Of a DNA stretch of 14,230 nt, positions 1-6,005 are shown piece by piece. The notes below the pieces were generated by a model that worked only from the letters and a program-made list of their open reading frames with translations, was not told where the DNA came from and did not search any database. This DNA is from an uncultured Brachyspira sp. (GTDB lineage: Bacteria > Spirochaetota > Brachyspiria > Brachyspirales > Brachyspiraceae): assembly GCA_934725655.1 (NCBI GenBank), contig CAKVCJ010000021.1:1-14230 (forward strand). Direction: 5' to 3'. How positions within the stretch are numbered: the first letter of the stretch is position 1; the number at the start of each line of letters is the position of its first letter. A program made the position numbers and the translations under genes.

Positions 1-47
1 ATTATGATACGCCTATGATATACTTTAAGAAATTAAGGAATTCCTAA
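1..47 (+). CDS. C-terminal tail of a truncated gene at the window edge, possibly a transposase
   Basis: From base 3 one frame stays open to a TAA at 45-47 and reads YDTPMIYFKKLRNS. The rest of the gene lies outside the window. A Tyr-x-Thr-Pro-x-x-Tyr/Phe tail recalls the extreme C-terminus of DDE integrase-core transposases (IS3, IS30 and IS481 types), but 14 residues are far too few to prove it. The stop lies about 29 bases before the edge of a sequence repeated in inverted orientation at the other end of the window, as expected when a transposase gene ends just inside the terminal repeat. Function is inferred; the frame may be chance. Confidence 0.3.
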   Translation, partial: YDTPMIYFKKLRNS

Positions 48-76
48 CTGCAATATGTTTGGAACCTGTGCATATA
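1..76 (+). repeat. Edge of a repeated element, left copy
   Basis: Bases 50-76 are exactly the reverse complement of 14204-14230. The sequences diverge immediately inward of this stretch (AATTC on the left, TTTTG on the right), so the inner boundary lies at about base 76. How far the repeat runs outward cannot be seen because both copies reach the window edges. A 10-base palindrome AGGAATTCCT sits at 36-45. The simplest reading is two oppositely oriented copies of one insertion-sequence end, perhaps the reason the assembled sequence stops here. Confidence 0.6.
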
Positions 77-92
77 AATTCTTACAATAATA

Positions 93-119
93 TTGAAAAA
101 ATATCAGTTTTATTATAAT
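93..119 (+). promoter_or_regulatory. Candidate promoter of gatC
   Basis: TTGAAA at 93-98 and TATAAT at 114-119 form a sigma-70-type promoter, though the 15-base spacer is short. It would give a leader of about 25 bases before the gatC start. Such AT-rich DNA produces chance -10 boxes, so this is only a reasonable candidate. Confidence 0.4.
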
Positions 120-151
120 ATTATTTAAACTATTAAAAATAAGGATTTTTT

Positions 152-478
152 ATGACAACTAACATAGAAGAATTAGAAGCTCTTTTATATCAAACTAGAT
201 TAAGAATTGAAGATAATCAAAAAGATGAAATGTTAAATAGATTAAATAAAGATTTAGCTTTTATAGAAGAATTATTTGAGGTGAATGTTGATAATATATC
301 TCCTTTATATCATGTTATAGATTTGCCTGAATATTTGAGAGAAGATGTTGCTGGAGAGACTTTAAAAAATGAAGTGATAATGGATTTATGCAGAAGCGGA
401 GAATATGGTTATATAGTAGTTCCTGCCGTACCTGCTGCTTTAGAAAACAGCGAACACCAAGCTAAAAAATCTAATTAA
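152..478 (+). CDS. gatC: Asp-tRNA(Asn)/Glu-tRNA(Gln) amidotransferase subunit C
   Basis: GatC is the small subunit of the GatCAB complex, which converts misacylated Glu-tRNA(Gln) and Asp-tRNA(Asn) to the correct amide forms in the cytoplasm. GatC holds GatA and GatB together. The 108-residue protein has the family's N-terminal helix pair (about residues 3-40), then the typical stretch with VDNISPLYHV (46-55), the LRED motif (62-65) and the conserved late VP pair in IVVPAV. Length is close to the usual 95-100, with a short polar tail. The start follows AAGGA (141-145) at 6 bases. gatA and gatB are not adjacent here. A lepB-like gene follows after 35 bases and may be cotranscribed. Confidence 0.85.
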   Translation: MTTNIEELEALLYQTRLRIEDNQKDEMLNRLNKDLAFIEELFEVNVDNISPLYHVIDLPEYLREDVAGETLKNEVIMDLCRSGEYGYIVVPAVPAALENSEHQAKKSN

Positions 479-513
479 AAAAGAATTTATAACAAGGTTT
501 CAAATACTGCATA

Positions 514-1248
514 ATGAATTATTCTTATGATGACAGAGAAAGCATAAAAAAAGAAAAGAGAAATGCATTAAAAGCTATATTAAAGCCTTTTATATTTATA
601 TATTATAGAAGCAATAATTTATTATATAAAACTATAGCAAGGCTTATTTTAGGTTTGATTATAGCATTTATAATCTTTGGACTCATTACGCTTTTTGTTC
701 GTTTCGATAAGATGAAAAGTTCTACTATGATGAGTACTATTGAACCAAACAAAATGATTATTACTTCAAAACTAAGATATGCACTCGAAATAAAACCTTT
801 TGTATCAAAATTAACAGGAAAAACTATAGTATTTTCAAGACCAAAAAGAGGAGATATAATTTTTATCGTTGACCCAAGAAGCAAAAAAGAAAATATTTTT
901 AAAAAGTTTATATCTTATACAGTTTATTTTTTCACTTTTGGAAATATAAATATATCCAACACAAGATATTTAGTAAAAAGAGTAATAGGGCTTCCAAATG
1001 AAACCATAGAAATAAAAAACAAAACCGTATATATCAATGGAACAGAATTAAATGAACCTTGGGCGAATATTGGTAAAGATAATAGAATACTCGAAAGCAA
1101 TATTTCTTCAAGGGATAATTTTGGGCCTTATATTATAGGATACAATGAATATTTTGTGTTATCAGATAATAGAGATTATGCTTATGACAGCAGAGATTTT
1201 GGAAGTATTAATTTCTCATTTATAGACGGCAAGGTTATATCTTATTAA
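514..1248 (+). CDS. lepB: Signal peptidase I-like protein with Thr at the nucleophile position
   Basis: Type I signal peptidases cut signal peptides from exported proteins at the outer face of the inner membrane using a Ser-Lys dyad. This 244-residue protein has one clear N-terminal membrane segment (about 41-63). The lysine box VKRVIGLP holds K155-R156, and the late box SDNRDYAYDSRDFG (217-230) is well conserved. In the nucleophile box, however, the usual SMxPT reads TMMST: Thr71 stands where the catalytic Ser is expected, and Ser74 replaces the Pro. The frame is intact, so this is not obvious decay. It may be an altered, specialised or inactive paralogue. The start is the only ATG giving full length; its ribosome site is weak (AAGG 494-497, 16 bases upstream), which suggests coupling to gatC. 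Confidence 0.8.
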   Translation: MNYSYDDRESIKKEKRNALKAILKPFIFIYYRSNNLLYKTIARLILGLIIAFIIFGLITLFVRFDKMKSSTMMSTIEPNKMIITSKLRYALEIKPFVSKLTGKTIVFSRPKRGDIIFIVDPRSKKENIFKKFISYTVYFFTFGNINISNTRYLVKRVIGLPNETIEIKNKTVYINGTELNEPWANIGKDNRILESNISSRDNFGPYIIGYNEYFVLSDNRDYAYDSRDFGSINFSFIDGKVISY

Positions 1249-1257
1249 ATAAAATGC

Positions 1258-1286
1258 TTGAAAAAATATTATATAGATGATATAAT
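1258..1286 (+). promoter_or_regulatory. Candidate promoter of secG
   Basis: TTGAAA (1258-1263) and a perfect TATAAT (1281-1286) are separated by an ideal 17-base spacer, about 48 bases before the secG start. The box begins 10 bases after the stop of the preceding gene, so secG probably has its own transcript even if read-through occurs. Confidence 0.65.
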
Positions 1287-1334
1287 AATTCAATTAAAAA
1301 CTGAAAATTATAATTTTTATGAGGATATATATTT

Positions 1335-1682
1335 ATGAATGCTTTACTAACTTTAGGAATAATCGTTTACTCAATAATTTGTGTACTACTACTTTTACTT
1401 ATAATAATACAAGGCGGTAAAGCAGAAGGTTTATTTTCAAGTGCTCAGGCAAATGTACTTGGAAGCCAAAGAGGAAATGCTCTAACTAAAGCTACTACTA
1501 TTTTATCTACAATATTTATCGTAGGAGCTTTACTTATATCTATGGCTATAAGCACTCAAAAAACTGCTTTCGACCAAACAACAACTGCTCCTGTTAATAA
1601 TGTACCAACAACTCAGCAGCAAGCACCAGCAACAAACAATAATTTAATTGATACTAATAATTTAGCTAATACTAATAATTAA
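1335..1682 (+). CDS. secG: Preprotein translocase subunit SecG
   Basis: SecG is the small accessory subunit of the SecYEG channel that moves unfolded proteins across the inner membrane. The 115-residue protein has two membrane segments (about 5-25 and 52-70) around the family's cytoplasmic loop, which begins QGGKAEGLF and includes LGSQRGNAL, a signature of SecG. After the second segment comes a tail of about 40 residues rich in Asn, Thr, Gln and Ala, longer and more repetitive than usual. GAGG at 1321-1324 lies 10 bases before the ATG. The neighbouring signal peptidase-like gene makes this a small protein-export cluster. Confidence 0.9.
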   Translation: MNALLTLGIIVYSIICVLLLLLIIIQGGKAEGLFSSAQANVLGSQRGNALTKATTILSTIFIVGALLISMAISTQKTAFDQTTTAPVNNVPTTQQQAPATNNNLIDTNNLANTNN

Positions 1683-1727
1683 TTTAAGCTTTTTTAATAG
1701 TTTAAGAATATTTAATTTTAAAATAAA

Positions 1728-1777
1728 ATAGAAGAAGTGTTTTATATATTATCATAAATATATAGTACTTCTTCTAT
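1728..1777 (-). terminator. Hairpin between secG and the convergent acetyltransferase gene
   Basis: ATAGAAGAAGT (1728-1738) and ACTTCTTCTAT (1767-1777) are perfect 11-base inverted arms around a long AT-rich loop. The right arm lies inside the 3' end of the acetyltransferase gene. On the minus strand the hairpin is followed by TTTATTTT, so it can end the recA-acetyltransferase transcript. It may also slow secG transcription from the other side, where the following run is weaker. Confidence 0.4.
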
Positions 1778-2251
1778 ATTATTATTATCATCTATTTTTA
1801 ATATCTTTTTTTTACCAGAATCTTTAAATCCGTTTTTTATATAAAATCTTTTAGCCTCTTCATTTTTATCAAAAACATAAAGGCATAAGTTTTCATACCC
1901 ATTATCTTTCATATATGATACACAATGATTTAATAATTCACTTCCTATTCCAGAACCCTGATAAATTGGGTGAACGTATAAAGACATTATCTCCCCATAA
2001 TTTTCCATATTATATCTATTGTTACCGTAAGATATAGCACCTATAATATTATCATCTAATAAAGCAATATGCACTTCTCTTGTTTTTGTCTTTATACCCT
2101 CAGAAAACTCTTCACACCAATCATCTAAATATATCTTTTTTAAAAAATCTTCTGATACAATATCCTTATAAGATTGCTTCCAACATATAGCATGAAGCTT
2201 GCTTATATAAAACACATCATCTATATTAGCTTTTCTTATAACTAAATCCAT
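1742..2251 (-). CDS. GNAT-family N-acetyltransferase
   Basis: This 169-residue protein belongs to the Gcn5-related N-acetyltransferases, which move an acetyl group from acetyl-CoA to an amine. The acetyl-CoA loop reads VHPIYQGSGIGSELL (93-107), preceded by the beta-strand segment EIMSLYV. The closing part, NEEAKRFYIKNGF (130-142), is the typical end of the fold. The substrate cannot be told. The ATG at 2251 is chosen because the protein then begins directly with the fold (MDLVIRKANIDD), 13 bases after the recA stop. A GTG at 2290 would extend it into recA and is less likely. Its ribosome site is weak (AGAGAG), so translation may depend on recA ahead of it. Confidence 0.85.
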   Translation of the reverse strand: MDLVIRKANIDDVFYISKLHAICWKQSYKDIVSEDFLKKIYLDDWCEEFSEGIKTKTREVHIALLDDNIIGAISYGNNRYNMENYGEIMSLYVHPIYQGSGIGSELLNHCVSYMKDNGYENLCLYVFDKNEEAKRFYIKNGFKDSGKKKILKIDDNNNIEEVLYIYDNI

Positions 2252-2264
2252 ATTCTCTCTCGAT

Positions 2265-3446
2265 TTATTCGTTATAAGCCTCTTCAGCACTCATTAAAAG
2301 GTCAGTATCATCTGCTTTTTTGATAGCTTTTTCTTCTTCTTTTTCATTTTTATTTTCTTTAGCAGAGTTCTTGTTTTCAAGATATTCTTCCAATTTTTCT
2401 TTTACCTTGTCTATTCCGCCCATATTGAGTGCCTCTCTAATCTGTATCTCAAGCTCCATACGCATTTTAGGATCAGCTGCAAGAAGATCCCTCACCTTTT
2501 CTTTACCTTGTGCAATCTGCTCTCCGTTATAATAGAACCAAGCACCGCTTCTTGTGATGATTTTTGCTTCCATTGCTAAATCTATTAAAAGCCCCTCAGA
2601 AGATATACCCTTACCGAATATTATCTCTAAATTAACTACTTTAAATGGTGAAGATAATTTATTTTTAACAACTTTTATTTTTACTTTGTGTCCTATAGTA
2701 TCATCACCCTTTTTAATCCATTCAGTTCTTCTAATGTCAAGCCTTACAGAAGAGTAAAATTTCAAAGCCTTACCTCCTGTAGTAGTCTCAGTAGGACCAG
2801 CACCATAACCAGTAGTTGCAATGTTTTGTCTTAATTGGTTAATGAATATTACAGCAGTATTTGTGTTGCTTATTATAGCAGTAAGTTTCCTCAAAGCATG
2901 ACTCATAAGCCTTGCCTGTAAAGCTATATGAGCATCCCCTATATCACCTGCAAGTTCTGCCTTTGAAACGAGTGCAGCAACAGAATCCACAACAACAATA
3001 TCAAAAGCAGTAGAAGACACAACTTTTTCTAATATTTCAAGAGCCTCTTCACCTGAGTTTGGCTGAGAAATATATAAATTGTCAATATCAACACCCAAAG
3101 CACTGGCATACACTGGATCAAGAGCATGTTCAGCATCTATAAAAGCAGCATAACCGCCCGCCTTTTGAGCCTCTGCTATAATGTGCAAAGTTAATGTTGT
3201 TTTACCAGAAGCCTCATGCCCGTAAATCTCTATGATTCTTCCTCTTGGTATTCCTCCAACTCCTAATGCGTGGTCTAAAGTTAATGCCCCAGTAGAAATA
3301 ACATCAACATTAACAGTTTTATTGCTTCCAAGCCTCATAAAAGAGCCAGGGCCGTATTTTTTATTTATCTGATCGGTAATAGCTTCTATTGCTTCGCTTT
3401 TACCGTCTTTTTTTATTTCAGCTGTTTCTTTTTTCTTAGTAGCCAT
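2265..3446 (-). CDS. recA: RecA recombinase
   Basis: RecA binds single-stranded DNA, drives ATP-dependent strand exchange in recombinational repair, and triggers SOS-type responses. Over 393 residues the full core is visible: Walker [10 protein letters not shown] (76-84), the IDAEHALDP segment with the catalytic Glu106, Walker B IVVVD (150-154), FINQLR (201-206), and [14 protein letters not shown]. Two points are unusual. Loop L2 reads [18 protein letters not shown] where most RecAs have a form of KIGVMFGNPETTTGG, so it is two residues longer and altered. The C-terminal tail after about residue 355 is long and rich in Lys and Glu, making the protein about 40 residues longer than usual. The ATG at 3446 sits 5 bases after GGAG; an upstream GTG at 3452 overlaps that site and is unlikely. 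It lies upstream of the acetyltransferase gene and downstream of a promoter shared with the nuclease gene. Confidence 0.96.
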   Translation of the reverse strand: MATKKKETAEIKKDGKSEAIEAITDQINKKYGPGSFMRLGSNKTVNVDVISTGALTLDHALGVGGIPRGRIIEIYGHEASGKTTLTLHIIAEAQKAGGYAAFIDAEHALDPVYASALGVDIDNLYISQPNSGEEALEILEKVVSSTAFDIVVVDSVAALVSKAELAGDIGDAHIALQARLMSHALRKLTAIISNTNTAVIFINQLRQNIATTGYGAGPTETTTGGKALKFYSSVRLDIRRTEWIKKGDDTIGHKVKIKVVKNKLSSPFKVVNLEIIFGKGISSEGLLIDLAMEAKIITRSGAWFYYNGEQIAQGKEKVRDLLAADPKMRMELEIQIREALNMGGIDKVKEKLEEYLENKNSAKENKNEKEEEKAIKKADDTDLLMSAEEAYNE

Positions 3447-3494
3447 ATTCACTCCAAAAAGTTATTAACTTAAATATCATTTATAAAATTTATT

Positions 3495-3524
3495 ATATTG
3501 TACAAAAATACATTATTTTGTCAA
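3495..3524 (-). promoter_or_regulatory. recA promoter with candidate operator; copy 1 of a 30-base repeat
   Basis: On the minus strand TTGACA (3524-3519) is followed after 16 bases by TACAAT (3502-3497). Transcription would start near 3490, about 44 bases before the recA ATG. Between and overlapping the boxes lies a dyad, ACAAAA-N8-TTTTGT (3502-3521), and the -10 region contains the palindrome TTGTACAA. The whole 30-base unit recurs exactly at 4860-4889; similarity continues 6 more bases toward recA with one mismatch. A near-consensus promoter with an internal dyad is what a repressor-controlled, damage-inducible gene would show, but the binding protein is unknown. Confidence 0.7.
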
Positions 3525-3535
3525 TCTATTTATAT

Positions 3536-3556
3536 ATAAAAAATAATATTTTTTAT
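3536..3556 (-). terminator. AT-only hairpin at the end of the nuclease gene
   Basis: A 21-base near-perfect palindrome (arms ATAAAAAATA and TATTTTTTAT) overlaps the stop codon of the nuclease gene and ends in a T-run in the direction of its transcription. It has no G or C, so its strength as a terminator is doubtful. It sits just before the recA promoter, where transcription arriving from the nuclease gene would otherwise enter recA. Confidence 0.3.
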
Positions 3557-4830
3557 AAATTTAGGTTTTCTAAATATTCATAAAGTTTTATCATAACAGA
3601 TGCTATATTAGAAACATCATCTATACCAACTTGTATATATTTGCCATATACATATTGCTTTTCTTCGTCATTTTCTTGATCAAATTTCATAATATCTCTG
3701 ATATTTTCTTTAATAGAAGGTTTATATAATTTATTTCTAATTATTTCATCATTTGAATATATACTAATATAAAAATTATCTTTATTAATCCATAATATTA
3801 CAGATAATTGAAGATGTACATCTTTCAAATTTAAAGTTATAGCCTGAGAAAAATTCTTATAAACAAGCTGATATTTAATATTATCAATTGATAAAATACT
3901 ATTAGTATGTTTTTTATCAGAAAAATATTCATTTAATTTTGGTATAACTTTATCTATAAATTCAATATTATCTTTTAAAGGTTTTATTTCTACTTTTCTA
4001 TATCTGATAATATTAGAAACTTTATATAATAAATTTAAATAATTATCAATATCATCAACATTGTTCAATTCTTGATATTCTTTTGTTTTATATAAATAAT
4101 CTTTTATAACTTTATCTTCCATATCTTCATTCCTAAATTGATTAGTAATTATTTTTTCATTATCTCTCATTTGTATTAAACCAGAATAAAGAGAATGATA
4201 TTTTACATTTTCCTGCAAAAAAGTATATTTTTTTATTATATTTTCTTCAATAAAATCTCCAAGCCCATCATGTGATAAACAACATATTCTATTATCTTCT
4301 GATAACTTATTATATTTATCTCCTAAAGAATTAGGATCATATCCGAATTTGGTTAAGAAAACAACAAACAATTTATTTTCATTAATATGCGATGATCTGT
4401 CTTTATAATAATCATATAACTGATTATTCAATTCATAGGAATTTATTTTATTTTCTAAAATTATTTCAAAATTATCTTCACTTTTGATAAGAATATCAAT
4501 CCTTCTATTATCAGATGTAGGAACTTCTTTGTAAACATCTATTTTATTATCAGTATTTATTTCAGTATGTAAACATCTTTTTTTTATAATATAATCAGCA
4601 AAATCTCTTGCAAAGTTCACTTCTTTATTATTAGCAGCAATAAAATTTAATTTAAGCATTTCATATATTAATTTGCTATTATATATTTCCAAATTAGAAT
4701 AATCTAAAATTTTTGTTATATTAAATTGAGGAATAACTTTTTTGTTTTCTTCAGTAATTAAACCAAAAATTAAATCTTTTTTGTTACAAATTAAATTATA
4801 AAAAGAATTTAATAATTGCTCGTCATTCAT
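3553..4830 (-). CDS. PD-(D/E)XK nuclease-superfamily protein (PDDEXK_4-like)
   Basis: This 425-residue cytoplasmic protein has a recognisable nuclease core in its N-terminal third: Glu102 in YKEVPTSDNRR, Asp112 in RIDILI, Glu126-Asn127-Lys128 in FEIILENKIN, and Gln137-Leu138 in NNQLYDYY. This order (E, then RxD, then ExK, then QL) is that of the PD-(D/E)XK fold, and the spacing and wording match the PDDEXK_4 family (PF14281), known mainly from bacterial genomes and phages. Residues about 230-425 are not recognised. No methylase, helicase or partner gene accompanies it, so it is not a classical restriction system. It lies upstream of recA on the same strand and carries the same 30-base promoter. 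AGGA at 4837-4840 lies 6 bases before the ATG. The target is unknown; repair, phage defence or self-directed cleavage during damage are possible roles. Confidence 0.75.
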   Translation of the reverse strand: MNDEQLLNSFYNLICNKKDLIFGLITEENKKVIPQFNITKILDYSNLEIYNSKLIYEMLKLNFIAANNKEVNFARDFADYIIKKRCLHTEINTDNKIDVYKEVPTSDNRRIDILIKSEDNFEIILENKINSYELNNQLYDYYKDRSSHINENKLFVVFLTKFGYDPNSLGDKYNKLSEDNRICCLSHDGLGDFIEENIIKKYTFLQENVKYHSLYSGLIQMRDNEKIITNQFRNEDMEDKVIKDYLYKTKEYQELNNVDDIDNYLNLLYKVSNIIRYRKVEIKPLKDNIEFIDKVIPKLNEYFSDKKHTNSILSIDNIKYQLVYKNFSQAITLNLKDVHLQLSVILWINKDNFYISIYSNDEIIRNKLYKPSIKENIRDIMKFDQENDEEKQYVYGKYIQVGIDDVSNIASVMIKLYEYLENLNL

Positions 4831-4859
4831 GTGTGTTCCTAAAATTATTAAATTTTATC

Positions 4860-4889
4860 ATATTGTACAAAAATACATTATTTTGTCAA
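4860..4889 (-). promoter_or_regulatory. Promoter of the nuclease gene with candidate operator; copy 2 of the 30-base repeat
   Basis: This stretch is identical over 30 bases to the recA promoter at 3495-3524. On the minus strand TTGACA (4889-4884), a 16-base spacer and TACAAT (4867-4862) precede the nuclease ATG by about 32 bases, and the dyad ACAAAA-N8-TTTTGT spans 4867-4886. Similarity ends just outside the -35 box, so the conserved unit is essentially promoter plus operator, as expected for shared regulation or a recombination-derived duplication. Confidence 0.7.
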
Positions 4890-5009
4890 GCTTATTATCA
4901 TAAATAAAACTAAAAAATAATCATTTTATAAAAATAAAATTATTTAAAATATAAAATTATAATTTATAATAAATTATATATAATAATTAAAAAAAGAGGA
5001 AATTTATTT

Positions 5010-5981
5010 ATGAATAGATTGGTATTATTTATCTTATTAAGCACTTTACTCTATAGCTGTAAAGAAGCAAATACAGTAACAGATTATTCTGATAAAAACA
5101 ACTGGCTTAAAATATCAGAAGATAAAAATAATGAAGTTGATGTATTTTATCTATACCCAACAGTATGGTATGGAGAGGGCACTAATAAAGACTTTGTATG
5201 TCCTATAGATTTTAAGCCTATGAGAGAAAATGCTACAAATGCCTTAATATCTCAAAGCACTGTATTTGAAGAAGTAGGAAACATATATGCTCCTTTCTAT
5301 AGACAAGCAGACGCCTTATATATATTAGATACAAACAATAATATACAAAACAAAGAAAAATATTTTAACGGCATACCAAAAAAAGATGCAGTAGCAGCAT
5401 TCGATTATTTTATAAAAAACTATAATAACAATAAGCCTTTTATATTACTTGGGCATTCACAAGGTGCTATGATGATAAAAGAAATATTAATAGACTATTT
5501 TAAAACTAATGAAAACTTAAATAACAGATTGGTTGCTGCATATATTATAGGATATTCTGTTACAACAAATGATTTAATAGAAAATCCGCATTTAAGATTT
5601 GCAAAAGGCGAATATGATACAGGGGTAATAATTTCTTATGATGTAGAAAGCTCGGCATTTAACGGTTATAACCCTACCCTTCTTGAAGGAGCTGTAGCTA
5701 TTAACCCTATTACATGGACATTAGAAGAAGATGAGGCTTCAAAAGAAAAAAGTTTAGGCTCTTGTTTTTTTGCTGGAACTAATTATAACATTGTAAAAAA
5801 TTTTGCAAGTGCTAAAGTTGACAAAAAAAGAGGCGTTGTAAAATGTGATTCTATTAACCCAGATGATTTTTATATTGAGGGTATGTTTGAAAAAGGCAAT
5901 TATCATGTATTTGATATAGCATTATACTATAATGACTTAAAAGAAAATGCCAAAAAAAGAGTTGGAGCTTTTTGGAAATAA
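5010..5981 (+). CDS. DUF3089-family lipoprotein, predicted alpha/beta-hydrolase
   Basis: The first 17 residues are a lipoprotein signal peptide ending in the lipobox LLYSC, so Cys17 should be lipidated and the protein anchored at the envelope. The body matches the DUF3089 family (PF11288): VDVFYLYPTVW (43-53), NIYAPFYRQA (91-100), and the nucleophile elbow GHSQGA with Ser150. His299 in NYHVFD is a plausible catalytic histidine. These hydrolases have a lipase or esterase-like fold, but the substrate is not known. The 323-residue length suits a single complete domain. AGAGGA at 4995-5000 lies 9 bases before the start. The MATE exporter begins 24 bases downstream, so the two are probably one operon. 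Confidence 0.85.
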   Translation: MNRLVLFILLSTLLYSCKEANTVTDYSDKNNWLKISEDKNNEVDVFYLYPTVWYGEGTNKDFVCPIDFKPMRENATNALISQSTVFEEVGNIYAPFYRQADALYILDTNNNIQNKEKYFNGIPKKDAVAAFDYFIKNYNNNKPFILLGHSQGAMMIKEILIDYFKTNENLNNRLVAAYIIGYSVTTNDLIENPHLRFAKGEYDTGVIISYDVESSAFNGYNPTLLEGAVAINPITWTLEEDEASKEKSLGSCFFAGTNYNIVKNFASAKVDKKRGVVKCDSINPDDFYIEGMFEKGNYHVFDIALYYNDLKENAKKRVGAFWK

Positions 5982-6005
5982 TTATAAAGAAGGTATGTAA
6001 AATTA

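Noticed and set aside
603..884. Minus-strand open frame inside the signal peptidase-like gene, and similar frames opposite recA, the MATE gene, the chemoreceptor and copA.
   Set aside because: They lie opposite strongly supported genes, have no ribosome sites and resemble no protein family; AT-rich codon use leaves such antisense frames open.
1304..1317. Palindrome AAAATTATAATTTT between the secG promoter and start.
   Set aside because: It is made only of A and T in very AT-rich DNA, where such palindromes are expected by chance.
2251..2290. Longer start (GTG at 2290) for the acetyltransferase, giving an overlap with recA.
   Set aside because: The 13 extra residues come from another frame of the recA end, and the family fold begins at the ATG at 2251.
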